The notes: generated by a model not told the origin, from the letters alone. A DNA stretch of 64,000 bases from Terriglobales bacterium (GCA_021372245.1 JAJFUV010000073.1:1-64000), one strand, 5' to 3'. Positions 25,379 through 37,161 are shown, counted from the first letter of the stretch. Translations and numbers: made by a program.

Positions 25379-27835
25379 ATGAAGATACTCTGGCAAGACG
25401 TTTTGTTCGGTTTTCGCGTATTGAAGTCCAGTCCCGGTGTCACACTCGTGGCGGTTCTGACGCTGGCGCTGGGCATCGCGGTGAATACTACGGTCTTCAG
25501 TTGGATAGACGGCGTGTTGCTGCATCCACTGCGGGGCGTCGACGCCGCGCGCGAGCTTGCGATGCTTGAGACGGTAGCCGCGACCGGTGAACATATCGTA
25601 AACACGTCGTATCTGGACTATCTGGACTATCGCGACAAACTGAAGCTGGTTTCCGGTATCGCCGTGGCGCGGCATACACCGATGAGCATGGGGGCGGACG
25701 GACACACTGAGCGCGCCTGGGCCGAACTCGTGTCGGCCAATTTCTTCGACTTGCTCGGAGTGAAACCCGTGCTCGGACGTGTATTCTTGCCCGAAGAGGC
25801 CGGGGACAACCCGGGAGCGTATCCGGTGACGGTGATCAGCCACAAATTGTGGCGCGAACGCTTTCATAGCGATCCTCAGGTGCTTGGCCGCAAGATCCGT
25901 CTGAATCGGAACGAACTCACCATAGTGGGCGTGGCGCCACCAGAATTCCAAGGCATTGTAACGGGCGTGATTTACGACCTGTGGATGCCGATCACAATGG
26001 CGAAGGCTATGGGCACTGGCAGCGGCACGCTAACGTACCGCGGCACGCGAGATCTCAGTTCCACCATTGCCCGCTTGAAGCCCGGAGTAACAATTGAACA
26101 GGCGCGCGCCGAGGTGGCAGCGCTGGCCCGGCGTCTCTCCGCCACGTACCCGCGTACCAACCGGGGTGTCGACGCGACACTGGTGCCGATCTGGGCCGGA
26201 CACGCAGGTGCGCAAGATGCGTTGCTTGGACCATTGCGCATCCTGATGGCGCTCTCGTTCGTCCTGCTGCTGATTGTGTGCGCGAACGTCGCCAATCTAC
26301 TTTTAGCCCGCGCCGTTTCGCGACAGCGAGAATTCGGAATCCGGCTGGCGCTGGGAGCGCACCGCGGACGACTCGCACAGCAACTGTTCACCGAAACTTT
26401 GCTGCTGGCTCTGGCCGGCGCCGGCCTCGGCATCCTGCTGGTGCCGTGGACCGGGCAGGCGCTTCTGTTTCTATTGCCGCCACACGATATTCCGGTCGAT
26501 TTCGGTGGCGAACTCAATGTTTCCATAATCTTGTTCGCGCTGGCGCTTTCCGTGGCGGTGACGCTAGTTTCGGGAACGGCGCCCGCACTGTTGTCGGCAC
26601 GCACGGATCTGAACAAGACCCTGAAAGATGGCGGCCGCGAGGGAAGCGCCGGGAAGCACTCGCACCGGCTGCGCGGGCTGTTGGTGGCATCCGAGGTCGC
26701 GCTGACCATGGTGGCACTGGTAGGAGCGGGCCTGTTCCTGCGCAGTTTCTACAATGCCACCCTCATCGAGCCAGGCTTCGCAGTGGATCACGTTTCGGTT
26801 TCAAAATTCTATCTGTCGAGTGCGGGCTACTCGGCTCAACAGCAGCGCGACTTTTGCCGCGACCTGCGGCTGCGCATGGAAGCCACTCCCGGCGTCAAGG
26901 GCATGACTTATTCCGACGTGATCCCACTGAGTCACATGGGGGACGGCAGCCCGTTCCACCAACTTAGTGTGGACGGCTATGCGCCGTCGCCCAGCGAGCG
27001 AATGCTCATCCACCGTGCGACCGTGCCGCCGGGCTACTTCTCGTTCCTTGGCATTCCTCTGCTTGATGGCCGAGATTTCAATGAACGCGATGAAGCCGGC
27101 ACGCCGATGGTCGTCATCGTGAATCAAGCCTTCGCGCACCGCTTTTTTGGCGATCGCAACCCAATCGGACGGACAGTGCGGTTCGAATCGATACCGGCCA
27201 CCGTAGTCGGCCTGGTGAGGAGCAGCAAGTACCACAGCCCCATGGAAGCACCGTTGCCCTACTTCTACATTCCTTTCCGGCAGTGGTTCGCGCCCGGGCT
27301 GAATTTCTCGGTCTTTTTGAAGACCGCCGGCGATCCGATGCGTCTGACGGAGACACTTCGCCGCGAAGCGTTAGCACTGAATCAGGATGCGAGCTTCCAG
27401 ACGCTGCCGCTCACGGTGGCGATCGGCACGTCGCTCTATCCGCAGAGAATCGCCGCCACGCTCATGGGTGTGGTGGGCTTCGTGTCGCTGCTGCTGGCAG
27501 GGCTTGGCCTGTACGGCGTGACGAGCTATTCGGTCAGCCAGCGCTTGCCGGAATTCGGCATTCGCGTCGCGTTGGGGGCCCAGCCGCGAGACCTGTTCGC
27601 GCTTGTTGCGCGCCAAGCGCTGCTGATGACGCTGCCAGGCCTTCTTATCGGAACGGTTATGGCGCTGGCCGGGGCGCGCGTGACATCCGGTATGCTGGTC
27701 GGCGTCAGCGCCTTCGATCCGCTGACCTACTTTACCGCCGCCGCTTTTCTCGGCTGCATCGTGCTCCTGGCCAGTTATGTGCCGGCCCGCCGCGCCAACC
27801 AACTCGAACCGACCTCGGCCTTGCGCTGCGAGTAA
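25379..27835 (+). CDS. MacB-like ABC-transporter permease, orphan (ADOP type), copy 2
   Basis: 818 residues, same architecture as the gene before it: N-terminal helix, MacB core, FtsX block (ILMALSFVLLLIVCANVANLLLARAVSRQREFGIRLALGAHRG), second core, second FtsX block ending PARRANQLEPTSALRCE. Whole stretches are near-identical to copy 1, so the pair arose by tandem duplication and has since diverged, mainly in the second periplasmic core. No ATP-binding subunit is adjacent. The start ATG 25379 has only a weak ribosome-binding site, suggesting coupling to copy 1. Confidence 0.9.
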   Translation: MKILWQDVLFGFRVLKSSPGVTLVAVLTLALGIAVNTTVFSWIDGVLLHPLRGVDAARELAMLETVAATGEHIVNTSYLDYLDYRDKLKLVSGIAVARHTPMSMGADGHTERAWAELVSANFFDLLGVKPVLGRVFLPEEAGDNPGAYPVTVISHKLWRERFHSDPQVLGRKIRLNRNELTIVGVAPPEFQGIVTGVIYDLWMPITMAKAMGTGSGTLTYRGTRDLSSTIARLKPGVTIEQARAEVAALARRLSATYPRTNRGVDATLVPIWAGHAGAQDALLGPLRILMALSFVLLLIVCANVANLLLARAVSRQREFGIRLALGAHRGRLAQQLFTETLLLALAGAGLGILLVPWTGQALLFLLPPHDIPVDFGGELNVSIILFALALSVAVTLVSGTAPALLSARTDLNKTLKDGGREGSAGKHSHRLRGLLVASEVALTMVALVGAGLFLRSFYNATLIEPGFAVDHVSVSKFYLSSAGYSAQQQRDFCRDLRLRMEATPGVKGMTYSDVIPLSHMGDGSPFHQLSVDGYAPSPSERMLIHRATVPPGYFSFLGIPLLDGRDFNERDEAGTPMVVIVNQAFAHRFFGDRNPIGRTVRFESIPATVVGLVRSSKYHSPMEAPLPYFYIPFRQWFAPGLNFSVFLKTAGDPMRLTETLRREALALNQDASFQTLPLTVAIGTSLYPQRIAATLMGVVGFVSLLLAGLGLYGVTSYSVSQRLPEFGIRVALGAQPRDLFALVARQALLMTLPGLLIGTVMALAGARVTSGMLVGVSAFDPLTYFTAAAFLGCIVLLASYVPARRANQLEPTSALRCE

Positions 27836-27869
27836 CGGAGCCGCGGCGGGAAACGATTACACTGTCAGT

Positions 27870-29777
27870 ATGAAATTCCCGCTCGCGATGATTCCGCTCG
27901 GGCTGCTGATGCTGCCAGCCTCCGCCGCCGAGTTCCATGTCTCCGTCAAGGGGAACGACACGTCTGACGGCTCGGCGTCCAAACCCTTCCGCACCATTTC
28001 GGCCGCCGCACGCGTTGCGCAACCGGGCGACGTGATCACCGTGCACGAGGGCACGTACCGTGAGCGGGTAACACCGCCCTGCGGAGGAGAGTCGGACGCA
28101 AAGCGCATCGTTTACCAGGCGGCAGCGGGCGAGAAGGTCTTCATCAAAGGATCGGAAGTGATTCACGGCTGGATGCCCTTCAAACCGGGAGTGTGGAAGG
28201 CCGCAATTCCGAATTCATTTTTCGGCGGGTACAACCCTTACAAGGACCTGATCTGGGGAGACTGGTTCACCGACAAGGGACGGCCGCACCACACAGGCGA
28301 GGTCTATTTGAACGGCAAGAGCCTATGGGAGACCCATTTGCTGGAGCGTGTCCTGGATCCGCAACCGTTTGAGGGCGCCCGGGACCGCGAGGGCTCCACT
28401 TGGACCTGGTTTTGCGAGAGCGACGACAAGTTCACTTACATCTACGCCAACTTCCACGACAAGGACCCCAACCGGGAACTGGTAGAGATCAACGTGCGCG
28501 ACAGTTGCTTCTATCCGGATCAGCCGGGCCGGAATTACATTACGGTTCGCGGCTTCACCTTGAGCCAGGCAGCTACGCAATGGGCCGCACCCACCGCCGA
28601 GCAGATCGGGCTTATCGGCACTCACTGGAGCAAGGGCTGGATCATCGAGAACAACGTCATCAGCGACTCGAAGTGCTCCGGCATCACCCTGGGCAAGGAC
28701 CGCGCAACCGGCCACAACGTCTGGGTGCGGAATCCGGCCAAGGACGGCGCGACGCATTACAACGAGGTGATTACACGCGCCCTGGCCATCGGCTGGTCGA
28801 AGGAGAACATCGGCGGCCACATCGTACGAAACAACACCATCTTCAATTGTGAGCAGGGAGGCGTGATCGGCAGCCTGGGCGCCGTCTTCAGCCAGATCAC
28901 GAACAACCACATCTACAACATCTGGACCAAGCGGCAATTCACCGGCGCGGAGATGGCCGGCATCAAACTGCACGCCGCCATCGACGTGCTGATCAAGGGG
29001 AACCGCGTGCACAACACGGGCCGCGGCCTGTGGATGGACTGGATGGCGCAGGGAACGCGCATCACGGGTAATCTCCTCTACGACAACAGCACGGAGGATC
29101 TGTTCGTGGAAGTGGACCACGGGCCATTCATCGTGGACAATAACCTGTTCCTGTCCGGCATCGGCCTCAGCGACATGTCCGAGGGCGGGGCCTACGTGCA
29201 CAACCTGATGGCCGGCAAGATCGTCAGCCGGCCGGAACCGAGCCGGGCGACGCCCTACCACCGCACGCACTCCACAGCGGTTGCCGGACTGAGCGCGACC
29301 CGGGGCGGCGACGACCGTTTCTACAACAACATCCTCGCCGGCGGAGGGGCCGAAACGGTGGATGCCGCGCAGGATCCGAAGTCCAAGCGGGCGACCGGCT
29401 TCGGCCTATGGGTTTACGACACCCGGGAACTGCCGCTGCAGACCGGAGGCAACGTGTACCTGAACGGTGCGCGCCCGTATGCCAAGGAGAGCGGAACGCT
29501 GGTGCTTTCGAATGTCGACCCGAAGCTCCGCGTGGACGAACGCAACGGCGGCGTGTATCTCCACCTGACGCTGCCTCCAGAGGTGCGCAATGCGGAGACG
29601 AAGGTCGTGACCACCGCCGTCCTGGGGAAAGCCATGGTCCCGCAAGTTGCGTATGAGAACGCCGACGGCACGCCCGTAGCGATCGACTACGACTATATCG
29701 GCAAGAAGCGCGCCGGGAGCCGGCCAACTCCGGGTCCCTTCGAACAACCCGGCACAGCCGCCCTGAAGGTCTGGTAG
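27870..29777 (+). CDS. Secreted right-handed parallel beta-helix protein (polysaccharide-lyase-like)
   Basis: 635 residues. ATG 27870 starts a signal peptide (MKFPLAMIPLGLLMLPASAA). An N-terminal DUF1565-like segment follows (FHVSVKGNDTSDGSASKPFRTISAAARVAQPGDVITVHEGTY). The middle is a parallel beta-helix with repeated asparagine ladders (WIIENNVISDSKCSGITL, IVRNNTIFNCEQGGVIG, ITNNHIYNI, LIKGNRVHNTG, ITGNLLYDN). The fold is that of pectate, alginate and rhamnogalacturonan lyases or epimerases. No catalytic set is certain, so substrate and mechanism are open. It follows the two permeases and may be the last gene of a polysaccharide-use region. Confidence 0.85.
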   Translation: MKFPLAMIPLGLLMLPASAAEFHVSVKGNDTSDGSASKPFRTISAAARVAQPGDVITVHEGTYRERVTPPCGGESDAKRIVYQAAAGEKVFIKGSEVIHGWMPFKPGVWKAAIPNSFFGGYNPYKDLIWGDWFTDKGRPHHTGEVYLNGKSLWETHLLERVLDPQPFEGARDREGSTWTWFCESDDKFTYIYANFHDKDPNRELVEINVRDSCFYPDQPGRNYITVRGFTLSQAATQWAAPTAEQIGLIGTHWSKGWIIENNVISDSKCSGITLGKDRATGHNVWVRNPAKDGATHYNEVITRALAIGWSKENIGGHIVRNNTIFNCEQGGVIGSLGAVFSQITNNHIYNIWTKRQFTGAEMAGIKLHAAIDVLIKGNRVHNTGRGLWMDWMAQGTRITGNLLYDNSTEDLFVEVDHGPFIVDNNLFLSGIGLSDMSEGGAYVHNLMAGKIVSRPEPSRATPYHRTHSTAVAGLSATRGGDDRFYNNILAGGGAETVDAAQDPKSKRATGFGLWVYDTRELPLQTGGNVYLNGARPYAKESGTLVLSNVDPKLRVDERNGGVYLHLTLPPEVRNAETKVVTTAVLGKAMVPQVAYENADGTPVAIDYDYIGKKRAGSRPTPGPFEQPGTAALKVW

Positions 29778-29796
29778 AGCCGGACAGCGAAAACCT

Positions 29797-29857
29797 CGTC
29801 AGCCTGAACTGCGTGAGTTTTCATTGGCGCAAAAAAATCGCGCAGTTCAGGCTGACG
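29797..29857. repeat. Perfect 17-bp inverted repeat between convergent genes
   Basis: CGTCAGCCTGAACTGCG (29797-29813) and its exact reverse complement (29841-29857) flank a 27-nt spacer that has TTTT near its left end and an A7 run near its right end. The right arm contains the last codons and the TGA of sdhB. It may end transcription from both sides, though no T-run follows either arm. Confidence 0.65.
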
Positions 29858-30607
29858 GAGTTTCTCCGCGGTGGGTCACGGCGGCTTTCAGGAAGTCGCG
29901 GTTCATGCGGGCGATGAATTCCAGACGGATCTGCTTGGGGCAGACCGCTTCGCATTCGCCGACGTTGGTGCAACTCCCGAAGCCTTCCGCGCCGGCTTGC
30001 GCCACCATGGCGCGGACGCGATCGTAACGCTCCGGCTGACCCTGGGGCAGGAGCGCGAACTGCGAGACCTTGGCGGCGGTGAACAGCGCGGCGGCGGCAT
30101 TCGGGCAGGCGGCCACGCAGGCTCCGCAGCCGATGCAGGCGGCGGCGTCCATGGCGAGATCGGCGTTCTCTTTCGGGATGGGGATGGCGTTGCCGTCCGG
30201 GGCGCTGCCGGTGGGCACGCTCACGAAGCCTCCGGCGGCGATGATGCGGTCGAACGCACTGCGATCCACCGCCAGGTCCCGGATGAGCGGGAAGGCGCGG
30301 GCACGCCACGGCTCCAGGTAGATCTCATCGCCATCGTTGAAGTGACGCATATGGAGTTGGCAGACGGTGGTGCCGCGCCTGCCGCCGTGCGCGATGCCGT
30401 TGATCACCATGCCGCACATGCCGCAGATGCCTTCGCGGCAATCGTGATCGAAGGCCACCGGATCCTCCCCCTTCAGGATCAGATCCTCGTTGAGGACGTC
30501 CAACATCTCGAGGAAACTCATCTCACGATTGACGTTGGGAACCTCGTAGCGCACCAGTTTGCCCGGGCTCGAGGCGTTCTTCTGGCGCCACACATGAAGG
30601 ATGATTC

Positions 30608-30611
<4 letters not shown>
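29847..30611 (-). CDS. sdhB: Succinate dehydrogenase/fumarate reductase iron-sulfur subunit
   Basis: 254 residues. It carries electrons from the flavoprotein to the membrane quinone site. Ligands for the [2Fe-2S] centre are in the plant-ferredoxin-like motif [10 protein letters not shown] plus a later Cys (GTTVC). The ferredoxin-like part has [15 protein letters not shown] and [13 protein letters not shown] for the [4Fe-4S] and [3Fe-4S] clusters. The start ATG 30611 overlaps the sdhA stop by ATGA. A larger frame reaching 31100 is spurious upstream of this start. The sequence type, with a long single cytochrome b subunit next to it, fits the menaquinone-linked B-type complex found in Bacillus and Wolinella. 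Confidence 0.95.
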
Positions 30612-32521
<1,910 letters not shown>

Positions 32522-32530
32522 GTTGTCCTC

Positions 32531-33220
32531 CTACACCGGCCGGATGATCCCGGCGAGAACCGCCACAGGGATGAAAATGTTACCCCCCGCGATGGCCACC
32601 GCTAGCACTGCCGCGGCGCGCTTGATCAGGGGAGTGTAGCGTGGGTGGTTCAGACCCAGCGATTGGAACATGCTCCAGAGGCCGTGGTAGAGATGCAGGC
32701 CGATGAGGGCCATGATGAGGATGTAGAAACCGCTCGCGGCGAGGACCTGGAAACCTGTCACCACGTTGTTATAGACGCTCAGCTCCACGAATTTCGGATG
32801 CACCGTGCCGGTGGTGAAGTGCAGGATGTGATAGACCACGAAGACCGCGATCAGCGGACCGCTTACAATCATGGTTCGCGAGGCAAGCGTGGCCTGCACG
32901 GTGTCCGGCCTTTGGTAACGGATGGGTCTCGCCGCGCGGTTTTCGAACCACAATTGCACCGTGGCCAGGGCGTGCAGACCGACCGCCGTCAGCAGCACCA
33001 GGCGGGCCGCCCAGAGCAAGGCAGGTTGCGAGTGCAGCAGATGGGCGTACGCGTTGATGCGCTCCGGCCCCGCCAGGATCTGCAAATTGCCGATCAGGTG
33101 GGCGACCAGATACAGGAATAGCACGGCTCCGGTCACCGCCACCAAGGCCTTGCGGCCCACCTTGGACGTATAGAAACCGACCTCGCGGTTCAACTTCAGG
33201 TCAAGTGCAGTCGCGCCCAT
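32531..33220 (-). CDS. sdhC: Succinate dehydrogenase cytochrome b subunit (b558 type)
   Basis: 229 residues with five transmembrane helices. Likely haem-ligand histidines lie in YLVAHLIGNLQ, LHALATVQLW, VYHILHFTTGTVHP and LIGLHLYHGLW, as expected for the di-haem membrane anchor of B-type succinate:menaquinone oxidoreductases. There is no separate sdhD. This fits the menaquinone genes in the same window. It is first in the sdhCAB operon and starts 80 nt after the dinB stop on the same strand. Confidence 0.92.
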   Translation of the reverse strand: MGATALDLKLNREVGFYTSKVGRKALVAVTGAVLFLYLVAHLIGNLQILAGPERINAYAHLLHSQPALLWAARLVLLTAVGLHALATVQLWFENRAARPIRYQRPDTVQATLASRTMIVSGPLIAVFVVYHILHFTTGTVHPKFVELSVYNNVVTGFQVLAASGFYILIMALIGLHLYHGLWSMFQSLGLNHPRYTPLIKRAAAVLAVAIAGGNIFIPVAVLAGIIRPV

Positions 33221-33300
33221 TTTGTGGCCCCTCCCAGTTGGGTGTGACGAAACCAGTATTCTATCTCACGGCACGGTGGTGCTGCCGGGAGCGCGGACGG

Positions 33301-34575
33301 TCAACGCTTGTGCTTGCCTGGAAGTCCTACCGGATTCTCGTGTGTGCGCTCGCGAAAACGGCCACCCAGGCCGGATGCCAGCGAGACGCTGTCCTCGCCG
33401 AAGCGGTCGCGGAGAGCGTCCATCGCACCGAGGGCTTTCTTCCAACGCTCCGCGGGGCCCTGGTCGAGCAAGTGCAACTGCCCTTCTCCGGTCTCGAAGG
33501 AGGATGTGTGCACTCCGAGTAGGCGTACCGGCTTCCCGGTCCAGTTGCGGAGGAATAGCGCGCGGATGGCGTCGATGATCTCGGTATCCACCATCGTCGC
33601 GTGCGCCAGAGTCTCGGCGCGCGTGATCGTTTTGAAATCCTTGTAGCGGAGCTTCAACTGCACCGTGCGCGCGCGGAAGCCGTGTTCGCGCAAGCGGCGC
33701 GCCACCATTTCGCATAACCGGGCAAGGGTCGCTTGGATGATCTCCCGGTCGGTGGTATCTTCCAGAAACGTGTGTTCGTGGCTGACCGACTTGGGGTCCT
33801 CCTCGGCGCCGATCTCGGAATCGTACCAGCCTCCTGCGTCCAGGCCTTTCGACTTGCCCGCCAGCGCTAGCCCCCATTGGCCGAAACGCTCCTCCAGGAA
33901 ACGCTCGTCCAACTTCGCCAGGTCGCCGACTTTGCGAATGCCGCAATCGTGCAATTGTCTTTCAGTCACCTTGCCGACGCCCGGTAGCCGGCGCACCTCG
34001 AGCGGCGCCAGGAACCGCGCCTCCTCGCCGGGCAGCACCCAGAGAATCCCGTTTGGCTTGGCTTGATCGCTGGACACCTTGGCGACCATCCGCGAAGCGG
34101 AGATCCCAATGGAACAGTTGAGCTGCGTCGCTTGCTTCACGCGCTGGTGGAGTTTGTGTGCGGCTTCAAACGGCGCTCCGAACAGGCGCTCCGTGCCGGT
34201 CATATCCAGGTAAGCCTCGTCGACGGAGGCCATCTCCACCAGCGGGGAAAACTCCTGTAGGATGCCGAAGACGCGGTGGGAGTAGTCGCGGTAGCGCTCG
34301 GGATGGCCGTCGACGAAGATGGCCTGCGGGCACTTCTGGTACGCGGTGCGCAACGGCATGGCCGAATGCAGGCCGAATTTGCGCGCCTCGTAAGACGCCG
34401 CCGAGACCACGCCGCGCTGATCCGGCCGCCCACCCACCACCACAGGCTTGCCCTTGAGCGATGGGTCGAACAACTCCTCCACCGATACGAAGAAGGCGTC
34501 CATGTCGACGTGGAAGACGGTAGTCACTTTGTCCGCCGCCGCTGGGCTACATGGCCGCTTCAATGCAGCCACCAC
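33301..34575 (-). CDS. dinB: DNA polymerase IV (Y-family translesion polymerase)
   Basis: 424 residues. Catalytic acids are in HVDMDAFF (Asp24) and SVDEAYLDMTG (the Asp-Glu pair near residue 119). Other palm/finger motifs are VVSAASYEARKFGL and SIGISASRMVAKVSSDQAKPNG. The helix-hairpin-helix thumb has LPGVGKVTERQL, and a little-finger domain follows. The GTG at 34575 is a possible start, but a GTG at codon 17 (VTTVFHVD) would give the usual family N-terminus. It allows synthesis across damaged templates. I saw no clear LexA box in the short region shared with the divergent efflux operon. Confidence 0.95.
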   Translation of the reverse strand: MVAALKRPCSPAAADKVTTVFHVDMDAFFVSVEELFDPSLKGKPVVVGGRPDQRGVVSAASYEARKFGLHSAMPLRTAYQKCPQAIFVDGHPERYRDYSHRVFGILQEFSPLVEMASVDEAYLDMTGTERLFGAPFEAAHKLHQRVKQATQLNCSIGISASRMVAKVSSDQAKPNGILWVLPGEEARFLAPLEVRRLPGVGKVTERQLHDCGIRKVGDLAKLDERFLEERFGQWGLALAGKSKGLDAGGWYDSEIGAEEDPKSVSHEHTFLEDTTDREIIQATLARLCEMVARRLREHGFRARTVQLKLRYKDFKTITRAETLAHATMVDTEIIDAIRALFLRNWTGKPVRLLGVHTSSFETGEGQLHLLDQGPAERWKKALGAMDALRDRFGEDSVSLASGLGGRFRERTHENPVGLPGKHKR

Positions 34576-34645
34576 CTTGTACTAGAATACCGTTTGACCT
34601 CCTTGCTTTTGTACTCATGTTGAATGGCGATTAGGGGCGCGATCC

Positions 34646-35929
34646 GTGTGTAAGGCTCTTTGGATGGCCGCAAGTTTGTGGGCGGTGGGCGCCGCATGCG
34701 CAGCGGAGCAGCAGCCAGCCCCGGCTCTGGGACTCAAAGACTGCCTCCGGTTGGCGGAGTCCGCGCCGTCGGCGGTGAGTGTCGCCCAGCAAGAACGTGA
34801 CATTGCGGCGCGAGAGGTGACGCAGGCCCGGGCTGAATTCCTTCCGCAGTCCCGCCTGGTGAACGGCTTCACGTACAACAGTCCCTTGCTCAACAACAGG
34901 GAATCGTTCAGCTTTATCCCCTTGAACGGAATCCGGGAGTACGCGTCGCTGGTGAGTGTGAACCAGGAGTTCGACACTTCGGGTCGCTTGCGCGCGGACA
35001 TGACCCGCGCACGCGTGGCGGGAGAGATCGCGGCCACCAGCGTGGCCCTGACGCAGCGCGACCTGAGGCGGGCCGTCACGACAGCGTTCTACCGGGCCGT
35101 GCTCACGCGGCGCATCGTGAAGACGACGCAGGATGCGCTTGCCGAGAGCCGGAGTTTTGAGAGGCGCACGCGGCTGATGCTCGAAGGCGGGGAAGCCGCG
35201 CAAGCCGATGCCGTGAAAGCTTCGGCCCAAGTGGCGTTCCTCGAACAGGCGCTGAACGCTGCCGAACTGGAGGCCAGGCTCGCCGGGCAGGAGTTGGCCT
35301 CGTTTTGGACGCGCGATGTCGATGCGCCTCTCGAACTCGAGGATTCGCTGGACGCGAATCCTCCCGCCCCGGAGCCGGAGCCGGTTCGAGCCGCTCCTTA
35401 CATGAAACGGCTGGAATTTAATCTGCTGGACGCGCAGCAGCGGGGTTTCAAGGCCGACGTCCGGCGCGCGCGCTCGGGTCTGTTGCCCCAGTTGAGCGCG
35501 GTCTTCCAATACGGCATCGATTCGACAGCGATTCGCATCGGCGACCGCGGATATGCCGCCTTCATCAATCTGAACATTCCGCTTTTCGACTGGAACAAGT
35601 CTCGCGCGGCCATGGCGCAAGCTCGCATCCGGGGGAGGCAGATCGAATCCACCCGGGCGATTTCCGAACGGATGTTCTCGAAAGAGTACCAGGGTGCCCT
35701 GGCGCGGGTGAAGCGGATCTACGAGCAGATCGGCCTGACGCGCCGGCAGGCGGAGCTTACCCAGGAGGACCTGCGGCTCAGCCGGATCCGTTACGAAGGC
35801 GGCGAGGGCTCGGCGCTCGATGTGGTGGCCGCACAGAATCAAATGACCCAGGCGCGCAACAACTATTACACGGCCATCGCCAATTACTTGAATGCAAAAG
35901 CGGACCTGGAGGTCGCGTCGGGACGATGA
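34646..35929 (+). CDS. TolC-family outer-membrane efflux protein
   Basis: 427 residues. A GTG start at 34646 with AGGGG upstream opens a signal peptide (MCKALWMAASLWAVGAACAA). The mature part has the two long-helix repeats of the outer-membrane efflux family. Coiled-coil stretches such as SVAQQERDIAAREVTQARAEFLPQ are in the first repeat, and RRQAELTQEDLRLSRIRYEGGEGSALDVVAAQNQMTQARNNYY in the second. It forms the trimeric outer-membrane channel of a tripartite pump. The stop overlaps the adaptor gene's ATG by four bases, so the three efflux genes are one operon. Confidence 0.9.
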   Translation: MCKALWMAASLWAVGAACAAEQQPAPALGLKDCLRLAESAPSAVSVAQQERDIAAREVTQARAEFLPQSRLVNGFTYNSPLLNNRESFSFIPLNGIREYASLVSVNQEFDTSGRLRADMTRARVAGEIAATSVALTQRDLRRAVTTAFYRAVLTRRIVKTTQDALAESRSFERRTRLMLEGGEAAQADAVKASAQVAFLEQALNAAELEARLAGQELASFWTRDVDAPLELEDSLDANPPAPEPEPVRAAPYMKRLEFNLLDAQQRGFKADVRRARSGLLPQLSAVFQYGIDSTAIRIGDRGYAAFINLNIPLFDWNKSRAAMAQARIRGRQIESTRAISERMFSKEYQGALARVKRIYEQIGLTRRQAELTQEDLRLSRIRYEGGEGSALDVVAAQNQMTQARNNYYTAIANYLNAKADLEVASGR

Positions 35930-37161
35930 AACGATATGGCATATTGGCGATTCCGCTGATTCTTCTGACCGGCTGCGGTTCGCGGGAGGAAGCGCCGGCG
36001 AAACTCGTCGTGGACGTCAAGGTTGCCAGGGCCGAAACCGCCGACGTGAAACTGACCGTTCGCGCCCCCGCCTCCGTGTTCGCGCGTGAGCAGGCCAACA
36101 TCAGCGCCCGGATCACGGCGCCGATCCGGAAGCTCCTGGTGCGAAAGGGAGACAACGTAGCGGCGGGACAGGCGCTCGCGCAACTGGACAATCGGGATCT
36201 CGCGGCGCAGCGTGACGAAGCCGTGGCGGCGGTTGCCGATGCCGAGGCGAACCTGCAGAACGTGGAGTCGGGCACGCTGCCTACGGACATCGAGCGGGCG
36301 CGCGGGCAAGCCGTCAGCACGGAAGCGGCGTTGAACCAGGCGCAGAGGTTCTATGAGCGGCGGAAGCAGCTTTTCGAGCAGGGCGCTATCCCTCAGCGCG
36401 ACCTTCTGCTGAGCCAGACCGAACTGGCGCAGGCGAAGGCCAACTACGAGGTGGCGCGGCGAAGCCTGGATCTGTTACAGAATCAATCCCGCGATAAGGA
36501 AATCCAGATGGCCAGGAGCAAGGCGGCGCAGGCGCAGGCGAGGTTGACGATGATCCGGGCGCAACTGGATTTCGCGGAGATCCGCAGCCCGTTTTCCGGA
36601 ACGATCACCGAGCAGTTCATGTTCCCCGGCGACATGGCGAAGCCCGATGCTCCGATCTTCACGGCCATGGACTTGAGCGTAGCGGTTGCCCGCGCGCAGG
36701 TGCCGGAAAGCGAAGCGGCAGCCGTGCGTACGGGCGCCGTGTGCAGTTTCACGCCCGTGGACAGCAGCGGTGCTTCCTTCACCGGCCGCATCACGGTGGT
36801 CAACCAAGCCGTCGACCCGGCCCGGCGGACCGTGGAGGCTTGGTGCGAGATTCCCAACGGCAAGCACGGATTGCGCGGCGGAATGTTCGGCGAAGTGGTC
36901 GTCGTGAGCGGTGTAGCGCCGGGGAGCGTCGTCATCCCGATGGCCGCCGCCCAATTCATCGAAGGCACGAACCGCGCGGTGGTGATGGTGGCGAGTGACA
37001 AGGGAACCGCCGTCAGAAGAGAGGTCGAGGTGGGCGAGCGTTTCGACGGCAAGGTGCAGGTGAAGGCCGGGCTGAAGGCCGGCGAACCGGTCATCGTGCA
37101 GGGCGCTTACGGGCTCGCGGAAGGGACACCCATCCGGCTGACGGAGGAGAAGCGGCGGTGA
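35926..37161 (+). CDS. RND efflux periplasmic adaptor (membrane fusion protein), lipoprotein
   Basis: 411 residues. A lipobox (LILLTGCGS) puts the acylated Cys after about 20 residues. The lipoyl-like half-motifs flank a coiled-coil hairpin (PIRKLLVRKGDNVAAGQALAQL, then IRSPFSGTITEQ), followed by a beta-barrel and a membrane-proximal domain (VEVGERFDGKVQVKAGLKAGEPVIVQG). It bridges the inner-membrane pump and the TolC channel. Both gene junctions are overlaps (ATGA at the start, GTGA at the end), a sign of fixed stoichiometry. Confidence 0.93.
   Translation: MKRYGILAIPLILLTGCGSREEAPAKLVVDVKVARAETADVKLTVRAPASVFAREQANISARITAPIRKLLVRKGDNVAAGQALAQLDNRDLAAQRDEAVAAVADAEANLQNVESGTLPTDIERARGQAVSTEAALNQAQRFYERRKQLFEQGAIPQRDLLLSQTELAQAKANYEVARRSLDLLQNQSRDKEIQMARSKAAQAQARLTMIRAQLDFAEIRSPFSGTITEQFMFPGDMAKPDAPIFTAMDLSVAVARAQVPESEAAAVRTGAVCSFTPVDSSGASFTGRITVVNQAVDPARRTVEAWCEIPNGKHGLRGGMFGEVVVVSGVAPGSVVIPMAAAQFIEGTNRAVVMVASDKGTAVRREVEVGERFDGKVQVKAGLKAGEPVIVQGAYGLAEGTPIRLTEEKRR

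Noticed and set aside
27180..27200. GGTTCGAATC-like tRNA T-loop sequence
   Set aside because: It is inside the second permease gene, without acceptor or anticodon stems around it.
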